64,000 nucleotides of DNA from Acidovorax delafieldii (GCA_002377855.1 DFQQ01000030.1:62001-126000), one strand, 5' to 3'; shown: positions 17,910 through 27,262, counted from the stretch's first letter. Numbers and translations: made by a program. Notes: generated from the sequence alone by a model not told the origin.

Positions 17910-18727
17910 GCCGCATCGAAGCAACGTTCTCGGCCCTGAAGGCCCAGGGCCGCAAGGCACTGATTCCTTATGTGACTGCGGGTTTCCCGTTCGCCGACAT
18001 CACGCCCGCGCTCATGCACGGCATGGTCGAGGCCGGGGCCGACGTGATCGAGCTGGGTGTACCCTTCTCCGACCCCATGGCCGATGGCCCCGTGATCCAG
18101 AAGGCGGGCGAAAAGGCCCTGAGCATGGGCGTAGGCATGGTGCAGGTGCTGGACCACGTGCGTGAATTCCGCAAACGCAACAGCACCACGCCCGTGGTGC
18201 TGATGGGTTATGCCAACCCGGTAGAGCGCTATGACCAGAAGCACGGCCAGCCGGGCGCAGAAAGCGCGTTCGTACGCGATGCCGCGGCTGCCGGTGTCGA
18301 TGGTGTGCTGATCGTGGACTACCCGCCCGAGGAATGTGAAGCCTTTGCCAAGAGCCTGCGCGCGCACGGCATGGACCTGATCTTTTTGCTGGCGCCTACC
18401 AGTACCGACGAGCGGATGGCCCAGGTGGCCCGCGTGGCCAGCGGGTACGTCTACTATGTGTCGCTCAAGGGCGTGACCGGTTCGGGGGCACTCGACACCG
18501 GTGCCGTCGAGCAAATGCTGCCCCGTATCCGCCAGCATGTGCACATTCCGGTGGGCGTGGGCTTTGGCATCCGTGATGCCGCTACCGCCCAGGCGATTGG
18601 CAAGGTGGCGGACGCCGTGGTGATCGGCAGTCGCATCATCCAGCTGATTGAAGACCAAGAGCATGCCAAGGTCGTACCCCTCACGGTGGACTTCCTGCGA
18701 GGTGTGCGCAAGGCACTCGACGCATAA
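17906..18727 (+). CDS. trpA: Tryptophan synthase alpha subunit
   Basis: Cleaves indole-3-glycerol phosphate to indole and glyceraldehyde 3-phosphate; indole is channelled to TrpB. The 273-residue TIM barrel has the catalytic residues E49 (DVIELGVPFSDP) and D60 (MADGPVIQ), at the same numbers as the enterobacterial enzyme, and YVSLKGVTGSG and VGVGFGIRDA phosphate loops. Its ATG overlaps the trpB stop. A hairpin lies between it and accD. Confidence 0.98.
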   Translation: MSRIEATFSALKAQGRKALIPYVTAGFPFADITPALMHGMVEAGADVIELGVPFSDPMADGPVIQKAGEKALSMGVGMVQVLDHVREFRKRNSTTPVVLMGYANPVERYDQKHGQPGAESAFVRDAAAAGVDGVLIVDYPPEECEAFAKSLRAHGMDLIFLLAPTSTDERMAQVARVASGYVYYVSLKGVTGSGALDTGAVEQMLPRIRQHVHIPVGVGFGIRDAATAQAIGKVADAVVIGSRIIQLIEDQEHAKVVPLTVDFLRGVRKALDA

Positions 18728-18735
18728 TGCTGCCC

Positions 18736-18759
18736 GGCGCGCACAGCAAAGTGCGCGCC
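18736..18759 (+). terminator. Stem-loop between trpA and accD (terminator-like)
   Basis: GGCGCGCAC (18736-18744) pairs perfectly with GTGCGCGCC (18751-18759) around AGCAAA. Only CTCATTTC follows, without a proper T-run, so it may reduce rather than stop transcription into accD. Confidence 0.5.
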
Positions 18760-18836
18760 CTCATTTCACTCCGGACCTGCCCGTATGCGCCCACGGGCCT
18801 GCACTGGCAGGTCTTGCCACTGAAGAGGAAAACACC

Positions 18837-19709
18837 ATGTCCTGGCTCGAAAAACTCCTGCCCTCCAAGATCCAGCAAACCGACCCCACCGAGCGTCGCC
18901 AGGTGCCAGAAGGCCTGTGGATCAAGTGCCCGAGCTGCGAAACGGTGCTCTACAAGGCTGACCTGGAGCAGAACCAGAATGTCTGCCCGAATTGCAGCCA
19001 TCACCACCGCATTGGCGCTCGGGCGCGGCTCGACGCCTTCCTGGACGCAGAAGGGCGTTATGAAATCGGTCAGGAAGTCCTGCCCGTGGATGCACTCAAG
19101 TTCAAGGACAGCCGCAAGTACCCGGAACGCCTCAAGGAGGCGCTGGAGAACACCGGCGAGACCGATGCGCTGATCGTCATGGGCGGCGCGGTCAAAAGCG
19201 TCAACGTAGTGGCTGCGTGCTTTGAATTCGACTTCATGGGCGGCTCGATGGGCTCCGTGGTGGGCGAACGCTTCGTGCGCGGCGTGGAAACCGCCATTGA
19301 GCAGAAAGTGCCCTTCATCTGCTTTACCGCCACCGGTGGCGCCCGGATGCAGGAAGGCTTGCTGTCGCTGATGCAGATGGCCAAGACCAACGCAGCGCTG
19401 ACCCGTCTGGCCAAAAAGGGCCTTCCCTACATCAGCGTGCTGACCGACCCGACCATGGGCGGCGTGAGCGCCGGCTTTGCCTTTGTGGGCGACATCGTGA
19501 TTGCCGAGCCCAAGGCCCTGATCGGCTTTGCCGGCCCGCGCGTGATCGAATCCACCGTGCGGGTGACTCTGCCAGAAGGCTTTCAGCGTGCCGAATTCCT
19601 CCAGACCAAAGGGGCCGTGGACTTCATCTGCGACCGCCGCGAACTGCGCAACACCGTGGCCAGCAGCCTGGCCATGCTGCAACGCCTGCCGGCTGATGCA
19701 GTGATGTGA
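18837..19709 (+). CDS. accD: Acetyl-CoA carboxylase carboxyltransferase beta subunit
   Basis: The beta half of the carboxyltransferase that makes malonyl-CoA for fatty acid synthesis, partnering AccA. The 290-residue protein has the four-cysteine zinc finger CPSCETVLYKADLEQNQNVC-PNC (about 28-50), then the crotonase-like domain with GGAVKSVNVVAA, FTATGGARMQEGLLSLMQMAKT and GFAGPRVIE. ATG 18837 follows GAAGAGGAA. It lies 109 bases after trpA, an arrangement common in this lineage. Confidence 0.98.
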   Translation: MSWLEKLLPSKIQQTDPTERRQVPEGLWIKCPSCETVLYKADLEQNQNVCPNCSHHHRIGARARLDAFLDAEGRYEIGQEVLPVDALKFKDSRKYPERLKEALENTGETDALIVMGGAVKSVNVVAACFEFDFMGGSMGSVVGERFVRGVETAIEQKVPFICFTATGGARMQEGLLSLMQMAKTNAALTRLAKKGLPYISVLTDPTMGGVSAGFAFVGDIVIAEPKALIGFAGPRVIESTVRVTLPEGFQRAEFLQTKGAVDFICDRRELRNTVASSLAMLQRLPADAVM

Positions 19710-19745
19710 ATTCAATGCCCCCCGTTGCGCGGGGCGGGGGACTGG

Positions 19746-19804
19746 AATAGCTATTAAATTGATAGTTATCTGCGCTTGATCACCGGGCGCTGGCGGCCAT
19801 TTTC
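19746..19804 (-). repeat. Dispersed AGCGC-N10 repeat downstream of accD
   Basis: Read on the minus strand: AGCGC (19791-19787), ten bases, AGCGC (19776-19772), then AGATAACTATCAATTTAATAG. It lies in the accD-yggT convergent gap. The rest of the 232-bp gap shows no gene or clear terminator. Confidence 0.75.
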
Positions 19805-19941
19805 TTATAGACCGACATTTGGGCGTCTCTTGCCCACGCAGTGAAATCATCGCACCCGCCCCTGTGAAGCAGTCAGGAGCACGGTGCGCGGCAATACGCC
19901 GGGGCAGATTGGTTTGCGCCCCAAAAGCGCCCCGACGGGCT

Positions 19942-20505
19942 TCAGATCCGTAACGCGCCCGTCAGTACGGCTGCCTGCAAGTGCCCCAGCACAATCATGG
20001 CAATTTGCAGCAGCACAAGCAGCACCAAGGGCGACAGGTCCAAACCGCCGACCATGGGAACGACCCGCTGCACAGGGCGCAGCAAGGGCGCGCACAACCT
20101 TCCGATCACATCTGACAGGGGCGATCGTGTTTGAACCCACGACAAGATAGCGTGAACGATCAACAAACCGATCAGCCCCGAAATGGCGACCCGCACCAGC
20201 CCAAATGCGGCCAGCAAGGGCACCACAGCACCCGAGATAGCGCCCCCGGCCATCAGCCATAACAGGCCATACTGCACCTGCTGCACCAGCAGCCCCCCCA
20301 CTAGGCTGGAGACGTCCCAACGCCCCGTTGGCGGGATCAGCCGGCGCAGCGGCATGATGAACCAGTCCGTCAACGCAAACACCAATGCCCCGACCGGGTT
20401 AGAGAACGGCACGCGCTGCCATTGCATGTACAGGCGCAAAAGGCAGGCGCCGGTCAGCAATCCGCCAATGACGTCGAGCAACAGAGTAGCAATTTGATAC
20501 AGCAT
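19942..20505 (-). CDS. YggT-family integral membrane protein
   Basis: A 187-residue membrane protein made of two similar halves, each with the YggT pattern of two helices around a short loop: LRLYMQWQRVPFSNPVGALVFALTDWFIMPLRRLIPP in the first half (shown by key residues 28-60) and HAILSWVQTRSPLSDVIG...LLRPVQRVVP in the second. The family is found next to proC/yggS genes in many bacteria and is linked to osmotic tolerance in some, but its molecular function is not established. ATG 20505 is preferred to an upstream start that would add a charged, non-conserved 34 residues. Confidence 0.8.
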   Translation of the reverse strand: MLYQIATLLLDVIGGLLTGACLLRLYMQWQRVPFSNPVGALVFALTDWFIMPLRRLIPPTGRWDVSSLVGGLLVQQVQYGLLWLMAGGAISGAVVPLLAAFGLVRVAISGLIGLLIVHAILSWVQTRSPLSDVIGRLCAPLLRPVQRVVPMVGGLDLSPLVLLVLLQIAMIVLGHLQAAVLTGALRI

Positions 20506-20783
20506 GTGGATGAACAAATGAGGGGGATGTCCGAGCGAATGTCGGCTGCCTCGTGGGATGATAGCGGCCCGAGAATCTGTTCTTAGCCTGCGGGGATTGA
20601 ACAGCACACCGTAGAACTGCCACAGGGGCGATCACCCGTGCTACGGGAACTGCTCGATGTGTCAGTGATGACCTGTCACCCAGCCATGGCGGCTGGTTCT
20701 CGCGGCCACCCGGCTGTGCTCCTCGCCAGTAGATGCCCGGTCACTGGCAGCGCAGGAAAATTTGAACAGGTTGCAGGCCCCTC

Positions 20784-21419
20784 ATGACCCAGACACTTAC
20801 CCTTTCGTCACTGCCCCTCTTTCCGCTGGCTTCAGTGTTGTATCCAGATGGACTGCTGGCGCTTCGCGTGTTCGAGGTGCGCTACCTCGACATGGTGCGC
20901 AAATGCCACCAGACCGGTGCACCTTTTGGTGTCGTTTCGCTCACCCACGGCAGCGAGGTGCGCCAGGCGGGCGCCCCTGAAGAGCAGTTTCATGACGTGG
21001 GTACCCTCGCCGTCATTGAACAGCTGGAAACTCCCCAGCCAGGCCTTGTCACCCTGCTCTGCCGGGGAGCAGGTCGGTTTCGAATCACCCAACGCAACCA
21101 TCTCGTGCACGGGCTCTGGATTGCCGACGTGGCGCAACTGGAGCCCGACCTGGTGATCCCCATTCCAGACGATCTGAAGAAGACGGCTGCCGCTCTCACG
21201 CAAGTACTGCACACCCTTCACGCGCGCGATGCACTCAACCCCACCGCTGTTTTGCCCACCCCAGGGCAGCTGGACGATTGCGGTTGGGTGGCCAACCGCT
21301 GGTGCGAATTGCTACCCATACCGATGGCATTGAAGCAACAGTTGATGGAGCTAGACAACCCGCTGGTGCGGCTGGAGCTGGTGGGCGATGTGCTGGAGCG
21401 GACGGGGATTGCGCAGTGA
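20784..21419 (+). CDS. Stand-alone Lon N-domain (substrate-binding) protein
   Basis: A 211-residue protein consisting of the LON substrate-binding domain only, without the ATPase and protease parts of Lon. The start LSSLPLFPLASVLYPDGLLALRVFEVRYLDMV is the typical PUA-like fold entry (key residues 7-38), and GTLAVIEQLETP and GAGRFRI follow. Such proteins are widespread in proteobacteria with no settled role. It lies 41 bases before the glycan operon and may be cotranscribed, though a functional tie is not evident. Confidence 0.88.
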   Translation: MTQTLTLSSLPLFPLASVLYPDGLLALRVFEVRYLDMVRKCHQTGAPFGVVSLTHGSEVRQAGAPEEQFHDVGTLAVIEQLETPQPGLVTLLCRGAGRFRITQRNHLVHGLWIADVAQLEPDLVIPIPDDLKKTAAALTQVLHTLHARDALNPTAVLPTPGQLDDCGWVANRWCELLPIPMALKQQLMELDNPLVRLELVGDVLERTGIAQ

Positions 21420-21459
21420 TCGGGCAAGGCCAAGCGGCTTCAACCGCAGCGCACGAGCC

Positions 21460-22590
21460 GTGAAAGTACTTCAAGTGATTACCAAGGGGGAGATCGGAGG
21501 CGCCCAAAGCCACCTGCTCACCCTGTGCTGCGAGCTGCGTGACCGACAAGGCATGGAGGTCGAGGTTGCCATTGGCGGATCCATGCCGTCGCCTCTGGCA
21601 TCAACTCTGGAAGCATCGGGCATTCAGGTCCACCACATTCCATCGCTGGGCAATGCGGCAACCCTTGCGGAACTGGTCCACGCCGTGCGCCGGATGCGAG
21701 ACATTGTGCGTGACCGGTCTCCAGATCTGCTGCACGCCCACAGTGCCATGGCGGGCGTGGTGGCCCGACTGGCTGGGGCGCTGGCACGCAAGCCGGTGGT
21801 GTACACCGTGCACGGCTTCGCCTTCAAAGCAGGGAATCCCTGGATGCGGCGCACAGCCTCCTTCGTCGTTGAATGGCTCCTGGCCCCCATGACCCAACGC
21901 ATGGTTTGCGTTTCGGAACACGAGCGCCGGTTGGCGCGCCTGCTGCCTCTGCCCCCTCGGCGAATCACCGTCATCCACAACGGCATCGGGCAACGCGAAG
22001 TGGCGAACAACCCAAGGGCACTCCGCCCGGCTGCTGCGGCCCCAAGTATCGCCATGGTTGCGCGCATGGCCCCGCCGAAACGGCACGATTTGCTGCTCCA
22101 GGCGCTGGCTCAATTGCGCAGTGCGTTGGGGTATGAGGTACCTGCCACTTTTTTCGGCGGTGGTCCTCAGCTCGCAGCCAACCAAGCGTTGGCGGCACGG
22201 CTCGAGCTGCAGGCCGTTGCTTTCACGGGTGATGTGAGCGACATTCCTGCTCGGTTGCTGAACCACTCCATTTTTGTGTTGGCATCCGATCATGAAGGCT
22301 TGCCCATTTCGATCATCGAAGCCATGCAGGCGGGCATGGCGATTGTGGCCAGTGACTTACCCGGCATCAGAGAATTGTTACCAGACGCCACCTGCGCGCG
22401 CCTTGTTCCGCCCTATGCAAGTGAATGGGCACAGACGTTGCGGCAACTGGTAGAGTCTGCGCCCCTGCGCTCCAGCCTGGGCCAAACAGCGAGGCGGCGC
22501 TACGAACAGCACTACACCGCACAGCGCATGGGCCTGAACGTACAAGCCACTTACGAGGCTGCGCTCGTCCGTTCACCCGACCATCCATGA
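21460..22590 (+). CDS. Glycosyltransferase family 4 (GT-B fold)
   Basis: A 376-residue cytoplasmic glycosyltransferase transferring a sugar from a nucleotide donor. The N-terminal half begins VLQVITKGEIGGAQSHLL (GT4 acceptor domain) with HAHSAMAGVVAR and YTVHGFAF. The C-terminal half has VIHNGI, VARMAPPKRHDLLLQAL and ASDHEGLPISIIEAMQAG, which contains the EX7E donor-binding motif. The start is GTG 21460, with only a weak ribosome site, chosen because upstream residues are not conserved. First gene of a five-gene overlapping cluster; its 3' end overlaps the next start by four bases. Confidence 0.88.
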   Translation: MKVLQVITKGEIGGAQSHLLTLCCELRDRQGMEVEVAIGGSMPSPLASTLEASGIQVHHIPSLGNAATLAELVHAVRRMRDIVRDRSPDLLHAHSAMAGVVARLAGALARKPVVYTVHGFAFKAGNPWMRRTASFVVEWLLAPMTQRMVCVSEHERRLARLLPLPPRRITVIHNGIGQREVANNPRALRPAAAAPSIAMVARMAPPKRHDLLLQALAQLRSALGYEVPATFFGGGPQLAANQALAARLELQAVAFTGDVSDIPARLLNHSIFVLASDHEGLPISIIEAMQAGMAIVASDLPGIRELLPDATCARLVPPYASEWAQTLRQLVESAPLRSSLGQTARRRYEQHYTAQRMGLNVQATYEAALVRSPDHP

Positions 22591-23912
22591 AGCGCGCCCC
22601 CCATAACCCACTCGACTCTTCCACGGCGCACCGCCAAGGGGCCGCACTGCGTTGGGCGCTGAAAGGCTTCTTGGTGCTGCTGCTGAGCTATGCCATCGGC
22701 CTCGGTCTGGAGCACTACCAATGGGCCACCTACCAGTTTCCGCAGACGGTCATTTGGTGTGCTGTTCCGTACGCAATAACCGCCTATTGGCTCTACAACG
22801 GTGCCTACCTGCCCCAGTTTGAAGAACGGCGCTTTCTACTGGTTGCCACAGCGGCGCCCTACCTTGCCGCTCCGCTGGGGTTTGCCTTGCTGCAACAGCC
22901 CTATTCGCGCGGTGCTGTATTGCTCGTCTATTTGCTCTCATCAGCATGGTTCGTTCTGGGGCACTGGCGGCATGCGGGGCGGTATGCGCTGTCACTCGCC
23001 TACCTGGACGACTCCGTGCCACTACGACTGAAAGAGATGTTGGGAAGTTCCTTTGAACCGAGTCAACGGCACATCACGCTACGGCCTTTGGCAGCCCATG
23101 GAACGGTAGACGAAGCGGTCTGCTGTGCTCCGCAAGGCTCCAATTGCGCAGGGGTGGTCATCGACCGCCAAACGGCGCCGAACGCCACACGCGAACGCAG
23201 GATCAGCGACCTACGGCTGCGCCATGTCAGGCTGTACAGCGTGGAGGCGGTGGCTGAGCTGGTCAGCGGCCGAAAAATACTGTCCAACCTGCAGGCCCAG
23301 GATCTTTGGACGCTGGACGGCAATCCGGCCTACGACACCGCCAAGCGCCTGGCAGACATTTGCGTGACCATCGCTGCCTTGCCGCTATGGCTTCCACTGT
23401 GTTTAGCGGCAGGTTTGGCGGTGAAGCTGGATTCACCGGGGCCCGCGCTGTTTTCCCAGTTCCGCGTCGGGCGCAATGGCCATGAGTTCCGAATCTGGAA
23501 ACTGCGCAGCATGCGGCACGATGCAGCCAACACCACCGCGCGCTTTGCCCAGGCCAATGACGACCGGGTGACCCCCGTTGGCAAGATTATTCGCAGGACC
23601 CGACTGGACGAACTGCCTCAGCTCTGGAACGTGCTCAAGGGCGACATGAGCTTGATCGGCCCAAGACCGGAGCAAACGGAGTTCGTCCGTGTATTTGCCA
23701 ACCGGATTCCCGCCTACCCCTATCGCCACTTAGTGCGCCCTGGTTTGACCGGGTGGGCACAGGTGCAGCAGGGGTACGCGGAGGGTGAGGAGCAGACTGC
23801 CGTGAAATTGAGCTACGACCTGTACTACGTGGCCCACTATTCATTGGCGCTGGATCTGCTGATTGCCTACAAGACGGCGCGCACCGTGCTCACCGGGTTT
23901 GGCGCGCGGTGA
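22587..23912 (+). CDS. Polyprenyl-phosphate sugar-1-phosphate transferase
   Basis: A 441-residue membrane enzyme that likely starts glycan synthesis by moving a sugar-1-phosphate onto undecaprenyl phosphate (WcaJ/WbaP family). The N-terminal half has about five hydrophobic segments (residues ~23-130), then a soluble region, and the C-terminal catalytic domain from ~250: KRLADICVTIAALPLWLP, DSPGPALFSQFRVGRNG, FRIWKLRSM, TRLDELPQLWNVLKGDMSL-IGPRPE and VRPGLTGWAQVQQGY, all bacterial sugar-transferase motifs. ATG 22587 overlaps the preceding gene. The sugar is not predictable. Confidence 0.9.
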   Translation: MKRAPHNPLDSSTAHRQGAALRWALKGFLVLLLSYAIGLGLEHYQWATYQFPQTVIWCAVPYAITAYWLYNGAYLPQFEERRFLLVATAAPYLAAPLGFALLQQPYSRGAVLLVYLLSSAWFVLGHWRHAGRYALSLAYLDDSVPLRLKEMLGSSFEPSQRHITLRPLAAHGTVDEAVCCAPQGSNCAGVVIDRQTAPNATRERRISDLRLRHVRLYSVEAVAELVSGRKILSNLQAQDLWTLDGNPAYDTAKRLADICVTIAALPLWLPLCLAAGLAVKLDSPGPALFSQFRVGRNGHEFRIWKLRSMRHDAANTTARFAQANDDRVTPVGKIIRRTRLDELPQLWNVLKGDMSLIGPRPEQTEFVRVFANRIPAYPYRHLVRPGLTGWAQVQQGYAEGEEQTAVKLSYDLYYVAHYSLALDLLIAYKTARTVLTGFGAR

Positions 23913-23964
23913 AAAACGTCTGCCCCCACCGTATTGCCCAGCGGTTCATCGTGTGAGTTTGCCG

Positions 23965-24984
23965 ATGCTCCCCCCATCAGCGCGTCGCCGCATCCTGCTG
24001 CTCAAGGAAAATGCCGAAACGGGTGGAGTGCACACCGTGTCGGAGGCACTCGCGTACGCGCTGGAAGCGGCGGGACACTGCTGCGATACCAAGGCGATTC
24101 GCACTGCCCCGCTCTCCCACCTGTGGAGGGCCGCCAGCCAGGCAGACGTGATCATTGCCACGCACAACTTCCTGCCAGCCTACGCCGCTTGGTTCGTCGG
24201 CCAACTGCGCCGCAAGCCGGTGATCACCTGGTTCCACGGCCCGCTCCTGGACGTGTTGGAAAACGCCAAATCCTCATCCGCCAAACGCCGCTGGCTGCGC
24301 TGGCTCTATCGGCGCCTGCCGTGGATGGTGTTTGTGTCGCACCATGGGCGCGACTCTTTTTTGCAATTCATGGGAGGCCAGATGGTCGCCCGCCAGCAAT
24401 CACAGGTCATACCCAATCCGCACCCTGACTGGTCCACCGCACCAGTGAGCCAGAACAAGCCAGCAGGTACCATTCGGTGCGGGTATGTGGGCCGCCTCTC
24501 CTCAGAAAAACGCCCCGAAGTGCTGCTCGACACGTTGGACTACCTTCCCGAACATTACGAATTGCGGATCACGGGCGAGGGGCCAATGCAAAGGGCCTTG
24601 CAGAGTGACGCCGCAGTCCGAGCCCCCGGCCGCATTCAATGGCAAAGCTTCCAGCCAGCGACACCAGCGCTTTACCAAGCACACCATGTGACTTTGCTGA
24701 CCTCAGCATACGAAGGCTGCCCCATGGCCGTGCTCGAATCGCTGGCAGCAGGCGTGCCGTGTGCGGGCCTTCCCATCCCCGCCTTGCAGGAGATGCTTAG
24801 CAAGGACATGCCCTATGCCTTGGCAGAAGATATGCGCCCCAGCGCCCTGGCACAGGCCGTGCTGCGTGTGGGGGCCATGCCAGCGAACACGCTTCAGCAG
24901 GACATGGCTCGGGCGCTTGCTCGTTACAGTCCGCGCCAGTTTTCCAGCGCCTGGACCCGCCTCATCGAACAGGTGACCAGTTGA
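23965..24984 (+). CDS. Glycosyltransferase (GT-B, family 4-like)
   Basis: A 339-residue glycosyltransferase. It begins with a nucleotide-fold strand ILLLKENAETGGVHTVSEALA, then has VITWFHGPLLDV, VFVSHHGRDSF, VGRLSSEKRPEVLLDTL and SAYEGCPMAVLESLAAGVP; the last carries the EX7E motif. ATG 23965 is preceded by GTGAG; an in-frame GTG at 23953 is also possible. There is a 52-bp gap after the sugar transferase and a four-base overlap with the next gene. Confidence 0.85.
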   Translation: MLPPSARRRILLLKENAETGGVHTVSEALAYALEAAGHCCDTKAIRTAPLSHLWRAASQADVIIATHNFLPAYAAWFVGQLRRKPVITWFHGPLLDVLENAKSSSAKRRWLRWLYRRLPWMVFVSHHGRDSFLQFMGGQMVARQQSQVIPNPHPDWSTAPVSQNKPAGTIRCGYVGRLSSEKRPEVLLDTLDYLPEHYELRITGEGPMQRALQSDAAVRAPGRIQWQSFQPATPALYQAHHVTLLTSAYEGCPMAVLESLAAGVPCAGLPIPALQEMLSKDMPYALAEDMRPSALAQAVLRVGAMPANTLQQDMARALARYSPRQFSSAWTRLIEQVTS

Positions 24985-25904
24985 CGCAGGTGCACTTCAT
25001 CCATCCCGGCAACTCCTACCTGCCCGAGCTGCAGGCCTACGCCGGCCACTTACAGCAGTGGGGGCACGAGGCCTGCACGCACCACAGCGCCAGCACCGTG
25101 CCCGAGGACGCACGCGTCGTCTGGTGGATATGCGGCCGCGTGTCACCGTCGGACCACCAGCGCCTAGCCCAGGCATTTCAGGTGCATGAATACGCCTCCG
25201 CCTCAGTGCCACCATTCGCCTGGACCAAAGACCTGATCAAGCGCTGGACTCAGCCAAAGCCCGATTACCGCCTCTTCCAGAACGACTGGGTCAGGCGGCG
25301 CATGGACTTTAGCGACGACGTTCCCTGGGAATTCAGGGACATGGGCATCTCACCTACTTTTCTGAGCCCACCTGCCCCCCTGGGCAGCCCGGAATTTGAC
25401 ATGGTGTACCTTGGCGACATGGTGCGGCTCCAGCATTTTTTACCGATCTTCCTGGGGCTCGAGGAGGCTGGCATGCGCACCTTGCTGATCGGCGACGTGC
25501 CCGCCCGGCTTCAGCGGCAGTTTCAGGTTTTTCGGCAAGTCACGGTGACGGGCAAGGTAGCACACCGTGAGGTGCCTAGGCAACTGCGACGAGCACGCTG
25601 GGGGCTCAACTTGGTGCCCGCCCAACTGCCCTACAGCGAGCAGACCTCCACCAAACTGCTCGAATATTGCGCCGTCGGCCTGCCTGTGATCAGCACCGAC
25701 TATCACTGGGTGCGCAACTTTGCCGCGTCGTGCGGGGCTACGCTCGCTTACTTGCCCGCCCGTGCCAGCACCAATGCCTACGCAGATTTTTTTCGCCGAA
25801 CAATGAATGGCCCCGACCCTGCCATTCCGCAGATGCAGGGCTGGGCTTGGTCCCGCAACATGGAAAGGCTGGCCCTCTGGAAAGCCGCAGGGCTGGCACC
25901 ATGA
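24981..25904 (+). CDS. Putative glycosyltransferase
   Basis: A 307-residue protein with a GT-B-like organisation but weak family signatures. The N-terminal part has VHFIHPGNSYLPELQAYAGHL and VVWWICGRV. The C-terminal part has DMVYLGDMVRLQHFLP, RTLLIGDVP, RWGLNLVPAQLPYSEQTSTKLLEYCAVGLPVISTDY (key residues 205-240), the donor-binding side typical of GT4-like enzymes. The start is TTG 24981 overlapping the previous stop, or GTG 24990. By position it adds a sugar in the same pathway. I cannot name the linkage. Confidence 0.7.
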   Translation: MTQVHFIHPGNSYLPELQAYAGHLQQWGHEACTHHSASTVPEDARVVWWICGRVSPSDHQRLAQAFQVHEYASASVPPFAWTKDLIKRWTQPKPDYRLFQNDWVRRRMDFSDDVPWEFRDMGISPTFLSPPAPLGSPEFDMVYLGDMVRLQHFLPIFLGLEEAGMRTLLIGDVPARLQRQFQVFRQVTVTGKVAHREVPRQLRRARWGLNLVPAQLPYSEQTSTKLLEYCAVGLPVISTDYHWVRNFAASCGATLAYLPARASTNAYADFFRRTMNGPDPAIPQMQGWAWSRNMERLALWKAAGLAP

Positions 25905-27121
25905 ACCAGCCTTCGCGCTTTGCATCTACCTCCGTCATCATGGCTTTGGGGAGCATGGTGTCGCTTGGCGCCCAGGCGATGCTCGGAGTTGCCATGCTGC
26001 ATTTCTTCACGCCGCAGGCCGCAGGGGGCTTTGCAATCATTGCGCAGGTGGCCTTCTTTTGGGCATCACTGTCACTCGCGCAAGGGCCCTTGCAATTCTT
26101 GGCAGACGCACATCGCCCCCCCAATGCCGCGATGCGCGCCGTTTTGCGCTCCAGTCTTTGGCGATGGCTGGTGCTGCTGCCTTGGGTGGCGTTGGCAGTA
26201 TGGTGGTCTGCCATGGCGGTCCCGCTGACCGTCATGGGGTGGGCGGCCGTGCTGGCACTCTTGCAACTGGGGTGGTACCTCGCGCAACCCTGGGCCTTGA
26301 GGACTGCATCGCCCGCATCGGCTGCTGTGGTTCGCGCGGCCCCCCCGCTCGTGGCGTTGTTGCTCACCGCTACAGCAGCACGGACCTGGCCCGCCGACAG
26401 CCCTATCGGTCTTTTGCTGGCCGCCGCATGTGGCTACGCCGTGGGCGCGCTCTGGTTGTGGTCAGCCCGCCATCCAGCTGCAGAGGCCCACACACTGCAT
26501 CACTGCAATGCAGCCGAGCCATCCACCACTGCGCAAGCAGACCGCCGCAGCACCAGCCTGCGCCTCGCGCACACCGCTGTGGATGCCATTGCAGGAACAG
26601 CACTGCTGCTCGTATGGCAGCGGCTGCACGGCCTCGCAGATGCCAGTTACCTCGCCATGTTGCTGCGCCTGCTCGGGTTCATCCCAGCGGTTGTGCACAC
26701 CGCCTGGGCCCAGGTGCTGTTAGCCCGCGTGCAGACGGCCCGCTGGCAATCGTTGGCTGTTGGTACCGCGGCAGGCGTAGCAGCCGCCTTGGCGGGATGG
26801 GTGGGCACCGTGGTGCTGGACTTTACCTCCCTGGCCACCGCTTGGCGTGGCATGCATTCCTACATCCTGCCGTTGGTGTTGTGGCAAGGAAGTGCCTGCA
26901 TTTCCGCAGCGCTCAGCCATCGGCCATTTCAGTACGCGAAAGAGCGCCAATACTCTTGGTTTGCGATGGGGTTGCAGGCTTTGCAACTGATCGTTCTGGC
27001 CGCGCCCGCTTGGCTGCCCTGGGGATGGACGACCGAAGCTCACCTGTGGTGGCTGGCCGGAACATCGGCAGTCGGCTTGCTGGCGCTGGCGATGTGGATG
27101 CTGGCATTGCGACCTCAATGA
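25901..27121 (+). CDS. Polysaccharide flippase-like membrane protein
   Basis: A 406-residue membrane protein with about ten to twelve hydrophobic segments, beginning FASTSVIMALGSMVSLGAQAML and AGGFAIIAQVAFFWASLSLAQGPLQFL (residues ~42-70), resembling Wzx/MATE-like lipid-linked sugar exporters. It starts with ATG 25901 overlapping the preceding glycosyltransferase, as last gene of the cluster. Inference: it moves the lipid-linked oligosaccharide made by the upstream enzymes across the inner membrane. Sequence similarity to Wzx is low, as is usual in this family. Confidence 0.72.
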   Translation: MNQPSRFASTSVIMALGSMVSLGAQAMLGVAMLHFFTPQAAGGFAIIAQVAFFWASLSLAQGPLQFLADAHRPPNAAMRAVLRSSLWRWLVLLPWVALAVWWSAMAVPLTVMGWAAVLALLQLGWYLAQPWALRTASPASAAVVRAAPPLVALLLTATAARTWPADSPIGLLLAAACGYAVGALWLWSARHPAAEAHTLHHCNAAEPSTTAQADRRSTSLRLAHTAVDAIAGTALLLVWQRLHGLADASYLAMLLRLLGFIPAVVHTAWAQVLLARVQTARWQSLAVGTAAGVAAALAGWVGTVVLDFTSLATAWRGMHSYILPLVLWQGSACISAALSHRPFQYAKERQYSWFAMGLQALQLIVLAAPAWLPWGWTTEAHLWWLAGTSAVGLLALAMWMLALRPQ

Positions 27122-27262
27122 ACGGCCACTCGCTGGCGGCCTGCCCCACTAGGCCGGTCCCTGAGAATAGGTTTAGACGCCCGGTCAAGGCAACGAAAAA
27201 GTGAACGACCCAGGTTAAACCTAAAATAGAAGGTTTAGTCCCAAATACCCGGCCATCGCTCT
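27122..27262 (+). promoter_or_regulatory. Region upstream of lysS with AGGTTTAG repeats
   Basis: AGGTTTAG occurs twice (27169-27176 and 27231-27238), with a GGTTAAACC palindrome (27213-27221) and a TAAAAT box (27222-27227) between them. The TAAAAT box is a plausible -10 for lysS, 36 bases before its start codon. No recognised regulator site is assigned. Confidence 0.35.
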
